Source: Thermopetrobacter sp. TC1
GTDB taxonomy: Bacteria > Pseudomonadota > Alphaproteobacteria > Rhizobiales > Aestuariivirgaceae
Assembly (NCBI RefSeq): GCF_000746275.1
Contig: NZ_JQKX01000020.1
Location: forward strand, 1 to 64,000
DNA: 64,000 nt
Direction of reading: 5' to 3'
How positions within the stretch are numbered: the first letter of the stretch is position 1; each line of letters starts with the position of its first letter. Made by a program: the position numbers and the translations under genes. This document shows positions 46,681-56,087 of the stretch, in pieces. The notes beneath the pieces were generated by a model. It was not told where the DNA came from and searched no databases. It saw only the letters and a list, made by a program, of their open reading frames with translations.

Positions 46681-47529
46681 TTACTTGAAGGACTCCTTCA
46701 AGAAAGCCTTCGCCTCTTTTGCCGGCACGGGCCGCCCGCCGGTCTGCCGGATGATGTCGCAGGCGGCAAGAACGGGCTCTTGCGGATGCGCCGCCCTTGT
46801 GCCATCCGGCAGCACGCGATTGCAGGCAAGGCCGGTATGCACATGCCCGCCCTCCAGCAGGCAGCGGAAGATGACCGCGGCCTCATCCGCGCCATGGGTG
46901 CAGGCCGCCCATGTGACCGGCTGATGATCCAGCGCGGCCAGGAAGCGCTCAAGCGCGCTTGCGGTGTCCGTGTTCTCATGGCCGCTGTCGGCCCCCAGCT
47001 CAAAAAGCAGGTGCGGCCTTGAGAAGGTGACCACATCAAACACGCGCAGCCGCACGAAACGGGCGACATCAGACGGCGTGCGCATGATGAAGCGCGGCAT
47101 CACCTCCATGACCTTCAGCCAGCGGAAGAAACCTTTCAGCCGCGAAAAGCCCTCATCGCTCTCATCGGAGAAAATGTCGCGGAAGATCAGATCCACCCCC
47201 TGCGGCCTGATGGCGCGCACTGCGTCAAAGCGCGTCTGCATGCCCACCGGCCCCAGAAATTCCGTGGAGAGAAAAACCGGCGGCGCCCCCTCCGGCAAGG
47301 TCTCGCCCAGCGCGGAAAAGAGCTTTCGCACGTTTTCGATCCGCTCCTTAATGGGCTGTTCGCCCGGGGCAATCGGCAGGGTGACGATGCTTGCGCCGGC
47401 CTCAGCCAGTGTCATGATCGTATCGGCCAGAGCGCGCACATGCGCATCATCAGGCGGCGCATCTGCAGAAACGGCGTTTTTCTCAAGCGTGGCGGAGAGC
47501 AGAATGTCGCGACTGGACATGGCATTCAT
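46681..47529 (-). CDS. Divergent DUF849/BKACE-like protein lacking the metal ligands
   Basis: Its layout follows the beta-keto acid cleavage enzymes: an N-terminal ILLSATLEKN...AEAGASIVTLPI strand-helix-strand, a TIM-barrel middle, GGHVHTGLACNRVLPDG and a final TGGRPVPAKEAKAFL. In catalytic members the first block ends in HLH and the later block reads GxEDN, which supply the zinc ligands. Here these are TLP (residues 50-52) and GLACN (233-237), so all three ligands are missing. It is 282 residues, normal for the family. It is convergent to the Sel1 gene. Function is open. Confidence 0.65.
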   Translation of the reverse strand: MNAMSSRDILLSATLEKNAVSADAPPDDAHVRALADTIMTLAEAGASIVTLPIAPGEQPIKERIENVRKLFSALGETLPEGAPPVFLSTEFLGPVGMQTRFDAVRAIRPQGVDLIFRDIFSDESDEGFSRLKGFFRWLKVMEVMPRFIMRTPSDVARFVRLRVFDVVTFSRPHLLFELGADSGHENTDTASALERFLAALDHQPVTWAACTHGADEAAVIFRCLLEGGHVHTGLACNRVLPDGTRAAHPQEPVLAACDIIRQTGGRPVPAKEAKAFLKESFK

Positions 47530-47777
47530 TCCGTAATCTCACGGGTGCGCCAAGGCGCAGCAAGGGGCAGCATTTCGTTCATGCGGGATTGGCCGGACTG
47601 CGCTGTCTTGTCAAGCGGGCCTGCCGGCATGCGGCCTCTTGTCAGCGTTCGCCATATGGCGCACAGTGCGCGGCGACGTGTGATCCGTTCAGGCATTGCG
47701 GGCGTAAGGATCAGCAGGGCCTGTCAGGGGCAGGGGCCGGGATAGCGTGCACGGTTGGCAGGGAGAGGATCGGGGAG

Positions 47778-49154
47778 ATGAAGATCATCATCTGCGGCGC
47801 CGGTCAGGTGGGGCGGGGCATTGCCGAACGCCTGGCGGCGGAGGGCAATGATGTCACGGTCATCGACACGCAGCCCGATCTGGTGCGCAGCATCTCCGAC
47901 GATCTCGACGTGCAGGGCATCGTCGGCCATGGCGCGCATCCTGATGTGCTGGAACGCGCCGGAGCCGATGAGGCAGAGATGATCATCGCGGTCACCTATA
48001 CCGATGAGGTGAACATGGTGGCCTGCGAAGTGGCCAACGCCCTGTTTTCCATCCCCACCAAGATTGCGCGCGTGCGGCATCAGTCCTATCTGGAGCCGCG
48101 CTTTTCCAATCTCTTTTCGCGCGAGAACACGGCGATCGACGTGGTCATTTCACCGGAAATCGCCGTGGGCGAGATGGTCTTGCGGCGCCTTTCCCTGCCG
48201 GGCGCGCAGGAGGCCATCCATTTTGCCCGCGAGAAGGTGGTGGCGCTTGGCATGATGCTGGGCGAGGACTGCCCGCTTCTCGATACACCCTTGTCACAGC
48301 TCGCTGACCTCTTTCCCGATCTTAAGGCCGTGGTTGTGGGCCTGTTGCGCAATGGCGAGGTGATCATTCCGCACACCACCGATCAGATGGAGGCGGGGGA
48401 TTTCATCTTCGTCATTGCCGATGCCAATTCGGCCCAGCGCGTGCTGGCCCTGTTCGGGCATGATGAACCGCCGGCGCGGGACGTGATCATCGCTGGCGGC
48501 GGCAATATTGGCCTTTATGTGGCGCGCAAGCTGGAGAAACGCGATGCGCAGGCCCATGTGCGCATTATCGAAAGCAACAGGGCGCGTGCGGAGGCCATTG
48601 CCGATTCGCTGGAACGCGCCATTGTCCTGCATGGCTCGGCGCTGGATACGGAAATCCTGCGTGAGGCAGATGTGGAGCGTGCCGATGTTTTCATCGCGCT
48701 GACCAATGACGACAAGGTCAACCTGCTTTCCGCCCTGCTAGCCCGTCAGGAGGGGGCCGCGCATACCATGAGCCTGATCGCCACCCTGCAGGCCCTGCCG
48801 CTGGCCGGCCCCTTGCAGGTGGATTCCTGGATCGACCCGCGGGCGGTGACCGTTTCGGAAATTCTGCGCCATGTACGCCGCGGCCGCATCAGCGGCATCT
48901 ATCCCGTCTTTGACGGCAAGGCCGAGATCGTGGAAGCCGCCGCGCTGGAGACCTCGCCCATCGTTGGCCGCAAGCTGCGCGAGGCGGACATTCCGGAAGG
49001 GGTGCGCATTGGTGCGGTGGTGCGCGGCGAGGATGTGATCATGGCCACCGGCGATCTGGAAATCCGCCCCGGTGATCGGGTGGTACTCTTCGCCCGCGCC
49101 GACATGGCCGAGGAAATCCAGCGCATGTTCCGGGTCTCGCCGGAGTTCTTCTGA
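47778..49154 (+). CDS. trkA: Trk potassium transport peripheral protein TrkA
   Basis: It is a cytoplasmic regulator of K+ uptake that binds NAD(H) or nucleotides. Two RCK halves are seen, each with an N domain (IIICGAGQVGRGIAERLAAEGNDVTVID; VIIAGGGNIGLYVARKLEK) and a C domain (the second ends GDRVVLFARADMAEEIQRMF). The ATG at 47778 gives 458 residues, matching E. coli TrkA. In many alphaproteobacteria trkA follows ntrX and precedes hfq-hflX-mazG; here ntrX is 6 kb away and hfq-hflX are missing between trkA and mazG. Confidence 0.94.
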   Translation: MKIIICGAGQVGRGIAERLAAEGNDVTVIDTQPDLVRSISDDLDVQGIVGHGAHPDVLERAGADEAEMIIAVTYTDEVNMVACEVANALFSIPTKIARVRHQSYLEPRFSNLFSRENTAIDVVISPEIAVGEMVLRRLSLPGAQEAIHFAREKVVALGMMLGEDCPLLDTPLSQLADLFPDLKAVVVGLLRNGEVIIPHTTDQMEAGDFIFVIADANSAQRVLALFGHDEPPARDVIIAGGGNIGLYVARKLEKRDAQAHVRIIESNRARAEAIADSLERAIVLHGSALDTEILREADVERADVFIALTNDDKVNLLSALLARQEGAAHTMSLIATLQALPLAGPLQVDSWIDPRAVTVSEILRHVRRGRISGIYPVFDGKAEIVEAAALETSPIVGRKLREADIPEGVRIGAVVRGEDVIMATGDLEIRPGDRVVLFARADMAEEIQRMFRVSPEFF

Positions 49155-49236
49155 AAGGCCTGCGCTTTTTTGAGTTGCAAAGAGCCTGTCACCGATGCCT
49201 TGTGACTGGAGTCCTTGCGAAGGCGGAGCAGGGGGA

Positions 49237-50199
49237 TCAGCTTTCGCGCTCTTCGCCCTTGGCCTGTTCCCACAGGCGGTCACGCGCTTCATCCGTGAGC
49301 TCGGAAAGCTGCCGGCCTTCCTGACGCGCCAGGCGTTCCACAGCGCGCATGCGCGCGGCGAACTTGTCGTTGGCGCGGCGCAGGGCGGTCTCGGCATCCA
49401 CGTTCAGGTGCCGGGCGAGATTGACTACGGTGAAGAGAAGATCGCCGATTTCCTCTTCGACCTCTTTTTGCGCGCCCTTTTCATGAGCCGAAGCCAGCTC
49501 GCGGGCCTCTTCCGCCACCTTTTCAGCCACGCCTGAAACATCCGGCCAGTCATAGCCAGCGCGCGCGGCCCGTTTCTGCAGTTTCTGCGCCCGCATCAGC
49601 GCCGGCAGGGCAAGCGCCACGTCATCGACCAGAAAGGGCGCGCCCTCCTCCTTTGCGTTATCCTCCGCTTGCGCTTCGGCAGGCTCCGTCATTGCCTGCA
49701 TGCCGGCCTTGCGTGCGCGTTCCTTTTCTTTGGCCTGTTCCCAGAAATCGGCTTTCACCCGGCCGCGCTCCTCCGGCGCGCCGAAAACATGGGGGTGGCG
49801 AAACAGCATTTTGCGCACGATGGCTTCCACCACGTCGGGAAAGGCGAAATATCCGGCCTCTTCCGCCATGCGCGCATGAAACACCACCTGCAGCAACAAA
49901 TCGCCCAGCTCTTCCTTCAACTCCTCCATGTCGCCGCGGGCGATGGCATCGGAAACCTCATAGGCCTCCTCGATGGTATAGGGTGCGATCGTCTCGAAGG
50001 TCTGCTCAACATCCCAGGGGCAGCCATGTTCGGGATCGCGCAAGGTGCGCATGAGTGCAAGCAGGGTCTCGATCTGCTTCGGATCCATGCGCAACACATC
50101 TTCCGCCGGAGAAGAAAAGCCCGAAGGTTCAGCACGAGATGCGCCGGGCTGCTCCTGTTTTTCCTGCGCCGGTTTGCGTTCTTGATGGTTGTCATTCAT
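49237..50199 (-). CDS. mazG: Nucleoside triphosphate pyrophosphohydrolase MazG
   Basis: It hydrolyses NTPs to NMP and pyrophosphate. Two MazG halves are present: the first has HGCPWDVEQTFETIAPYTIEEAYEVSDAI and EELKEELGDLLLQVVFHARMAEE, the second has VAEEARELASAHEKGAQKEVEEEIGDLLFTVVNLARHL, each with the EExxE...EExxD metal site. It has 320 residues, longer than usual because of a 35-residue polar N-terminus and an Ala/Glu insert between halves. It is convergent to trkA. Confidence 0.94.
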   Translation of the reverse strand: MNDNHQERKPAQEKQEQPGASRAEPSGFSSPAEDVLRMDPKQIETLLALMRTLRDPEHGCPWDVEQTFETIAPYTIEEAYEVSDAIARGDMEELKEELGDLLLQVVFHARMAEEAGYFAFPDVVEAIVRKMLFRHPHVFGAPEERGRVKADFWEQAKEKERARKAGMQAMTEPAEAQAEDNAKEEGAPFLVDDVALALPALMRAQKLQKRAARAGYDWPDVSGVAEKVAEEARELASAHEKGAQKEVEEEIGDLLFTVVNLARHLNVDAETALRRANDKFAARMRAVERLARQEGRQLSELTDEARDRLWEQAKGEERES

Positions 50200-50309
50200 G
50201 GCAGGGCCCTGCGCCGCATGATAGGATGCGTTTCACTTTTCACACGAATGGCTCCGGTTTGACGGGGGAAAGGCGAAAGGTCAACCATTCCGGAGCGGGA
50301 GTTGGGATC

Positions 50310-50672
50310 ATGCGGTGTTTTTTCAAGGCGGTGGCGGCCTATGCCGATTTTGAAGGGCGCGCAACACGCCGGGAATTCTGGCTGTTCTTTCTCATCTGGG
50401 CGATTCTGGGCGGCATCGCCGTCTGGGTGGACTTACGCCTTGGCATCTATGCCATCAACTTCCGCAACGGCATCGGCATTTTCTCCATCACCTGGCTGGT
50501 GGCGCTGATGCTGCCCTGGCTGGCGGTGAGCGTGCGCCGGCTGCATGATACGGGCCGCAGCGGCTGGTGGGTGTTGTCCTTTCCTCTCCTGCCGCTTTAT
50601 CTGTACCTGATGGCGCTGCCGGGCGAGGAGGCACCGAACCGTTTTGGTCGCCCCGAACCGCCCTGGTGCTGA
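50310..50672 (+). CDS. DUF805 membrane protein
   Basis: The 120-residue protein has the DUF805 start CFFKAVAAYADFEGRATRREFWLFFLIWAIL, three to four hydrophobic helices and the family motif SVRRLHDTGRSGWW. The exact role is unknown. The ATG at 50310 is chosen for the family N-terminus. It lies 37 bp before the Kdo-transferase-like gene and is probably the first gene of that unit. Confidence 0.85.
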   Translation: MRCFFKAVAAYADFEGRATRREFWLFFLIWAILGGIAVWVDLRLGIYAINFRNGIGIFSITWLVALMLPWLAVSVRRLHDTGRSGWWVLSFPLLPLYLYLMALPGEEAPNRFGRPEPPWC

Positions 50673-50709
50673 AAGCGGTTGAAGGAACGGGGGCTTATGC
50701 GCCGCATTC

Positions 50710-52821
50710 ATGCTTGATGACATTGAAATTCTCTACATCCCGGCGCTCTCAACAGGATTGGTGCGCCAGCGCCGCTTTCTTTCCCGGATATTGTCACGGC
50801 CGGTGAAAGTCCTGCCGCCGGGTGCGCGCTGTCCTGCTAACGCCGCCTGGATCGGCTGGGGACGACGCAGGAGCGGCGAGCGGGCAAGGCGCCTGGCATT
50901 CCGGGACGGCACCCGGATGCTTTTGCTGGAGGACGGCTTTTTGCGTTCGGTTGGCCTTGGTGTGCGGGGGGCGCCGGCATGGTCCCTGATTATGGATGGG
51001 CAGGGTGTGCATTACGACGCCACCGCACCTTCCGATCTGGAAGCCAGCATCGAGCGGGGAGACTTTTCTGAACAGGAACGTCTTGCGGCCCGCCATGTCA
51101 TCAGGGTTCTGCGTGAAGAGGGCTTAAGCAAATACAACGACGGTCTGCCGCCACCGCCGGATGCTTTCGAAGGAAAAGCAAGGCGCGTGCTGGTAGTGGA
51201 TCAGACAGCGGGTGATCTCTCCCTTGTTTATGGCGGCGTGGATCAGGAGACCTTCGCGGCGATGCTTGATGCCGCGCTGGAAGAGAACCCCGAATCCGAA
51301 ATCTGGGTGAAAACCCACCCTGACGTGCTTGCCGGAAAACGGCAGGGATGCCTGCCCAGGCGGGATCATCCGCGTCTGCGCCGGATTGCTGACAACTGGC
51401 ATCCGCATGACCTGCTAGCGCATTTCGACAAGGTTTACGTAGCAACCTCGCTTATGGGGTTTGATGCGCTGATCCGTGGTCGTGAAGTGCATTGCTTCGG
51501 CATGCCTTTCTATGCCGGCTGGGGGCTGACGGTTGATCGACAGACCTGCTCGCGCCGCACACACAGGGCAACCCTGGAGGAGGTAGTGGCTGCCGCCTTC
51601 GTGCGTCACATGCGCTATCTAAATCCGCGCAACAATCAGGCCGGCACTTTTGATGATGTGGCCCGCTATCTTGCCCGGGAAAGGCAGCGCCTGCGCCAAT
51701 GGCAGGAGGCGGGGGAAAAGCCCTTTTCCGGCCGGGTGTTCGCCTTTGGCTTTCAACGGTGGAAACGCGCCATGGTCCGCCCCTTTTTCGGCGCTGGCGC
51801 TCAGGTGCATTTCGTCACTACGCCCAAGGCCGCACAGCGCCTGGGGATTTCGGCACGGGATCGCATCGCCGTCTGGGGCATGCGCGATCCCGCAGGGCTG
51901 CGTGAACTGGCCAGGGAGCACACTCTTTCCATCGTGCGCGTGGAGGATGGCTTTTTGCGATCCGTCGGTTTGGGCTCGGATTTCATTCCCCCCTGGTCCC
52001 TGTTGTTCGATCCCGTGGGCATCTATTTCGATGCCGCAGGAAGCAACATCATCGAACACTGCCTTCTGAAGGCGGCGCCGCTGCCCGATGATGTGGTGAA
52101 ACGCGCCCGGAATTTGCGCGAGAAAATTATCGAAGCGGGATTGAGCAAATACAATTTTCCAAAGCCCCCGCGCGCATTCACCCCGCCAGCCGAGGCGGCG
52201 GGCAAGCGCATCGTTCTCGTTCCCGGACAGGTGGAAAGCGATGCCGCCGTGCTCCTGGGCGGCGGTGAGGTGCGCACCAATCTCGAGCTGTTGCGGCGCG
52301 TGCGCGCCCTGGAGCCCGAGGCCTTCATCATCTACAAGCCCCATCCCGAAATCCTGGCCGGAAACCGCAAGGGCAGGGGGCATGTGCGGCAGGCGCAGGC
52401 CTGGTGTGATCACATCGAAAGAGACGCCGATCTGACCCAGTTGCTCAATGAAGTGGATGCCGTGCACGTCATCACGTCCCTGGCCGGATTTGATGCGCTG
52501 CTGCGCGGCCGGGAGGTGCACTGTCACGGCATGCCCTTTTACGCCGGCTGGGGATTGACCATCGATCATCAGCCCATCACCCGTCCGCGCCGTCCCTGCA
52601 CGCTGGATGAGCTCGTGGCCGCCGCCCTCATCATGGCGCCGGTCTATGCCGATCCGTGCCGGGGAATTCTTCTTTCCCCGGATGATGTGGTTGAAACATT
52701 CACGAAAAGGTTGCGCGCGCATGATCAAGTGATTTACATGAACCATGCCCGCATGGCGCGCAGGATATGGCATTATCTCCTCTCCTGGCTGACCGGCGGG
52801 CGCGTTGGGCGTTGTCGATAA
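50710..52821 (+). CDS. KpsC-like capsule polysaccharide beta-Kdo transferase (two domains)
   Basis: In group 2 capsules KpsC adds beta-Kdo residues to the lipid terminus of the polysaccharide. The 703 residues form a tandem duplication; both halves (1-330 and 345-690) have EDGFLRSVGLG, GLSKYN, a K-T/P-HP-D/E-xLAG motif and GFDAL-I/L-RGREVHCxGMPFYAGWGLT. That is the normal two-domain KpsC build. No KpsS, KpsE, KpsM or KpsT lies nearby. Instead a type I-like export pair follows 29 bp downstream. Confidence 0.85.
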   Translation: MLDDIEILYIPALSTGLVRQRRFLSRILSRPVKVLPPGARCPANAAWIGWGRRRSGERARRLAFRDGTRMLLLEDGFLRSVGLGVRGAPAWSLIMDGQGVHYDATAPSDLEASIERGDFSEQERLAARHVIRVLREEGLSKYNDGLPPPPDAFEGKARRVLVVDQTAGDLSLVYGGVDQETFAAMLDAALEENPESEIWVKTHPDVLAGKRQGCLPRRDHPRLRRIADNWHPHDLLAHFDKVYVATSLMGFDALIRGREVHCFGMPFYAGWGLTVDRQTCSRRTHRATLEEVVAAAFVRHMRYLNPRNNQAGTFDDVARYLARERQRLRQWQEAGEKPFSGRVFAFGFQRWKRAMVRPFFGAGAQVHFVTTPKAAQRLGISARDRIAVWGMRDPAGLRELAREHTLSIVRVEDGFLRSVGLGSDFIPPWSLLFDPVGIYFDAAGSNIIEHCLLKAAPLPDDVVKRARNLREKIIEAGLSKYNFPKPPRAFTPPAEAAGKRIVLVPGQVESDAAVLLGGGEVRTNLELLRRVRALEPEAFIIYKPHPEILAGNRKGRGHVRQAQAWCDHIERDADLTQLLNEVDAVHVITSLAGFDALLRGREVHCHGMPFYAGWGLTIDHQPITRPRRPCTLDELVAAALIMAPVYADPCRGILLSPDDVVETFTKRLRAHDQVIYMNHARMARRIWHYLLSWLTGGRVGRCR

Positions 52822-52850
52822 CGGATTTTGGCCGTTGCTGCGGGGGCGGA

Positions 52851-54542
52851 ATGGATAAAACGGCGCAGGAGATCCTGAAAAGGCCCTTTCTCCAGTTTCC
52901 CGGAATTCTCGCCTTTGTCGGATTGGCCAGTGTGGGCCTCAACCTGCTCATGCTCACAGGCCCTTTTTTCATGCTGCAGGTTTACGACCGGGTGTTGCCG
53001 AGCCACAGCCGCGATACGCTCTACGCCCTTCTTGTTCTCGTTATTGTGCTCTATGCGGCCCTGGGGCTGCTGGACATGGCACGGGCCCGCATCCTTTCGC
53101 GCATGTCTACACGCATGTCCCTGAAAATGCGTGATACGATCCAGAATGCGGTTTTGCGTGCGGCGCTCATTCGGGGCGAGCCGGTCATGGAACCGATGCG
53201 GAACTTTTCCGTCATGACCGCGTTTATGGGCGGGCCCGCTTTGGCCGTTCTGTTCGATGTGCCGATGATGGTGATTTATCTCTCCGTCATTTACCTGCTG
53301 CATCCGAACATGTTTCTGCTTGCCCTTTCAGGTGCAGTCCTTCTCTTCGGTCTCGCCGTTCTCAACCATGTCCTGTCTGCCACCCTGCAACAGAAAGCCG
53401 CCAATGCTTCGGCCACGTCCAACCGCATTTTGTCCTCCATCATGCAGGCGGCGGAAACCGTTATCGGTCTTGGCATGCGAGGCCCTGTCCTTTCCAGGTT
53501 GGGAGAGATACAGGACAGGGCCCTGTGGTGGGAGACCCGCGCCCGTGAGCGGATCGCAAGCATGGCTGCACTTACCCGGGCCGTCAGACTCCTTTTGCAA
53601 TCGGCCATGCTGGCGCTTGGCGCCTGGAATGTTCTCAATGGCGAGATGACCGGCGGCATGATGATCATGGGCACCATTCTTCTCGGGCGCACATTGCAGC
53701 CAGTGGAACAGGCCATAACCCAATGGCGGGCCTACCAGCGCTATCGCATTTCTCGCGATCGTCTTGTGGGATTTCTTGAGCATCAGGAGGACCACAGGCC
53801 GCAATCGCAGGAAATGAGGCCGGAAAACGCGCCCCGCGGACATATCAGCGTCGAGGATCTCGTCATTGCTCCGCCGGGCGTGCGAAAGCCTCTTTTGCGT
53901 GGCGTGCGCTTTGAGCTGGAACCGGGGCACATCCTCTGGGTCACCGGAGCAAACGGCAGCGGCAAGACCATGCTGGCGCGCAGCCTGTGCGGACTGTTGC
54001 CGCCGCTTGCCGGCCGCATCCTGCTCGATGGCGCCGATATTGATGCCTGGCCAGAACGGGAAAGAGCACGCCTGATCGGGTATTTGCCTCAGGACATCCA
54101 TTTGCTGGAAGGTACGGTGGCCGAAAACATCGCGCGGTTTGATCCCGCAGCCCGCGAGGAGGACGTGATTGCAGCCGCCCAAAGGGCCGGCGTGCATGAG
54201 GCCATCAAGCGCAATGGCGGATATGACCGCCCCGTGGGACCGGATGGGAAATGGCTGTCGGGTGGCATGCGGCAGCGGGTGGCACTTGCCCGCACCTTTT
54301 ATGGTGATCCCGTTCTCGCCATTCTCGACGAACCGTTCACCGCTCTCGACCCGGCCGGCCGCAAGGCGCTCACGCAAGCGCTGCGAGCACTCAAGGAGCA
54401 GGGGAAAGCCCTCATCGTCATTGATCACATGCCCATGATCGAACGCATTGCCGATTTCCGCCTCCTGCTTGAGGACGGCCATGCCCGCTTGCAGACTGCC
54501 AGTCGCAAGGCGACACCTACTGGCTTGGGACCACTTTCATGA
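52851..54542 (+). CDS. Type I secretion-like ABC transporter (PrtD/HlyB type without peptidase domain)
   Basis: It is an inner-membrane exporter of 563 residues. An N-terminal transmembrane domain (LNLLMLTGPFFMLQVYDRVLPSHSRDTL is typical of PrtD) is followed by an ATPase: Walker A GANGSGKT near 365, signature LSGGMRQR near 469 (Met for the usual Gln), Walker B VLAILDEP near 488 and the H-loop VIDHMP. The ATG at 52851 is at the family start. It overlaps the next gene by 4 bp. Its substrate may be a protein or a glycan-linked cargo. Confidence 0.9.
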   Translation: MDKTAQEILKRPFLQFPGILAFVGLASVGLNLLMLTGPFFMLQVYDRVLPSHSRDTLYALLVLVIVLYAALGLLDMARARILSRMSTRMSLKMRDTIQNAVLRAALIRGEPVMEPMRNFSVMTAFMGGPALAVLFDVPMMVIYLSVIYLLHPNMFLLALSGAVLLFGLAVLNHVLSATLQQKAANASATSNRILSSIMQAAETVIGLGMRGPVLSRLGEIQDRALWWETRARERIASMAALTRAVRLLLQSAMLALGAWNVLNGEMTGGMMIMGTILLGRTLQPVEQAITQWRAYQRYRISRDRLVGFLEHQEDHRPQSQEMRPENAPRGHISVEDLVIAPPGVRKPLLRGVRFELEPGHILWVTGANGSGKTMLARSLCGLLPPLAGRILLDGADIDAWPERERARLIGYLPQDIHLLEGTVAENIARFDPAAREEDVIAAAQRAGVHEAIKRNGGYDRPVGPDGKWLSGGMRQRVALARTFYGDPVLAILDEPFTALDPAGRKALTQALRALKEQGKALIVIDHMPMIERIADFRLLLEDGHARLQTASRKATPTGLGPLS

Positions 54543-55978
54543 TGTTTCTGCCGGACAGAAGTCGGAGTGACCGCAGCGGTCTGCGTCTGAAGGCCCGCTG
54601 GCGCCTCGTGCGCAGAAGGCTGGACCGCTTTGCCGCCTTCAAACGCTTCATGGAATGGAAGAACCAACGGCGGGCCGGGGATCCAAAAGCTTTGTCGCCC
54701 ATTTCCGGAGAGTTCATCATTGCGGTGGTTTTTGGCCTCGTTTTCGTCGTTGGCGGGGCCTGGGCCTTTCTGGCGGAGATAGAAGGAGCCGTGATCGCTT
54801 CCGGCGCGGTCAGCCCCGAGAGTGGTATCAAAACGGTGCAGCATCCCGAAGGCGGAATTGTTGCAGAAATACGCGTGCGCGAAGGCGATCGCGTCCAGGC
54901 CGGTCAGGTCCTGATGGTGCTCAAGGCCGATGAGTTGCGGGCCAATCTCGCCATGGTCGAGACCCAGTATTTCGCGACATTGGCGGAAATTGCCCGTCTG
55001 GAAGCCGAACGGGACGGCAGAACGCGGCTTCGTTTCCCCCAGGAACTGATCAGGGCGGCCGTCACCAATGCCTCGGCACGCAATGCGATGGAAACCCAGC
55101 GGCGCCTTTTTGAAAGCAGGCGGAAACTGAACGTTACCCAGAAAAAGGTGCTGGAGCAGCAGATCAATGCGCTGGAGAAGCAGTTGGAGGGCCTGAAGGC
55201 CGAATTGGAAGGAAAGAAACGACAAGCCGCGCTCATTCGCGAGGAAATCAATACCGTTTCCCGGCTTCTTGCCAAGGGACAGGCGCTGAAGCCCCGTCTC
55301 CTTGCCCTGCAGCGCACGGCGGCTGCCCTGAAGGGAGACATGGGACGCAATCTCGGTGAACAGGCCAAGACGCGTGAATACATAGCCCAGATACGTCAGC
55401 AGATCGTCTCCATCGACCGGGATTTTCTCGCGGGTGTTCTCGATCGCCTGGCGGAGTTGCAGCAGCAGGAAAGTCTCCTTCGGGAAAAGCGCATTGATCT
55501 TGCACGCAAGCTGGAGCTGACGCGCATGCGGGCTCCGGCAGATGGCAGGGTTTTGGAAATCACCATGAAGACCATCGGCGGTGTCATTGGCCCGCGGGAG
55601 CCGGTCATCCGCATCGTGCCCCTGAAAGAGGCCCTCATCATCCAGGCCAAGGTGCAGCCGACAGACATCGACGAGCTGCGTCCTGATCAGCTGGCGCGTG
55701 TGGTTTTTTCGGCCTTTGAGGCGCGCACAACCCCCACTCTGAACGGAACCGTGCGCACGATATCACCCGCCCCCCTCATCGACGAGGCGGATAGTCAGCC
55801 TTATTATCGGGTGGACGTGGAGGTCCCCGCCGCCGAGCTTGGCAAGCTGCCCAAGGGCGCGAAACTCGTGCCCGGCATGCCGGCGGAAGTCTTCATCACC
55901 ACACGCCCGCGCACGCCCATGGATATCATCCTGAAGCCGCTCAAAGATTCCATGAGACGGGCCATGCGCTCCGACTAA
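54539..55978 (+). CDS. HlyD/PrtE-family membrane fusion protein
   Basis: It is the periplasmic adaptor of the exporter encoded just upstream. The 479 residues have one transmembrane helix (EFIIAVVFGLVFVVGGAWAFLAEIEG), a lipoyl-type half (GAVSPESGIKTVQHPEGGIVAEIRVREGDRVQAGQVLMVL), a long coiled coil and a beta-barrel end (IRIVPLKEALIIQAKVQPTDIDELRPDQLARVVFSAFEART). The ATG is inside the stop of the ABC gene. No TolC-like outer-membrane gene follows. Confidence 0.92.
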   Translation: MMFLPDRSRSDRSGLRLKARWRLVRRRLDRFAAFKRFMEWKNQRRAGDPKALSPISGEFIIAVVFGLVFVVGGAWAFLAEIEGAVIASGAVSPESGIKTVQHPEGGIVAEIRVREGDRVQAGQVLMVLKADELRANLAMVETQYFATLAEIARLEAERDGRTRLRFPQELIRAAVTNASARNAMETQRRLFESRRKLNVTQKKVLEQQINALEKQLEGLKAELEGKKRQAALIREEINTVSRLLAKGQALKPRLLALQRTAAALKGDMGRNLGEQAKTREYIAQIRQQIVSIDRDFLAGVLDRLAELQQQESLLREKRIDLARKLELTRMRAPADGRVLEITMKTIGGVIGPREPVIRIVPLKEALIIQAKVQPTDIDELRPDQLARVVFSAFEARTTPTLNGTVRTISPAPLIDEADSQPYYRVDVEVPAAELGKLPKGAKLVPGMPAEVFITTRPRTPMDIILKPLKDSMRRAMRSD

Positions 55979-56087
55979 ACGGGCCTGCCGGGGCATGATG
56001 CCCCGTTACACGCCCAAAAACTATCCGCTGCATGTTCGCGCGTGAAGAATTCACCGCGGATGCTGCCGCACGCAAAATTGAAAGCAT

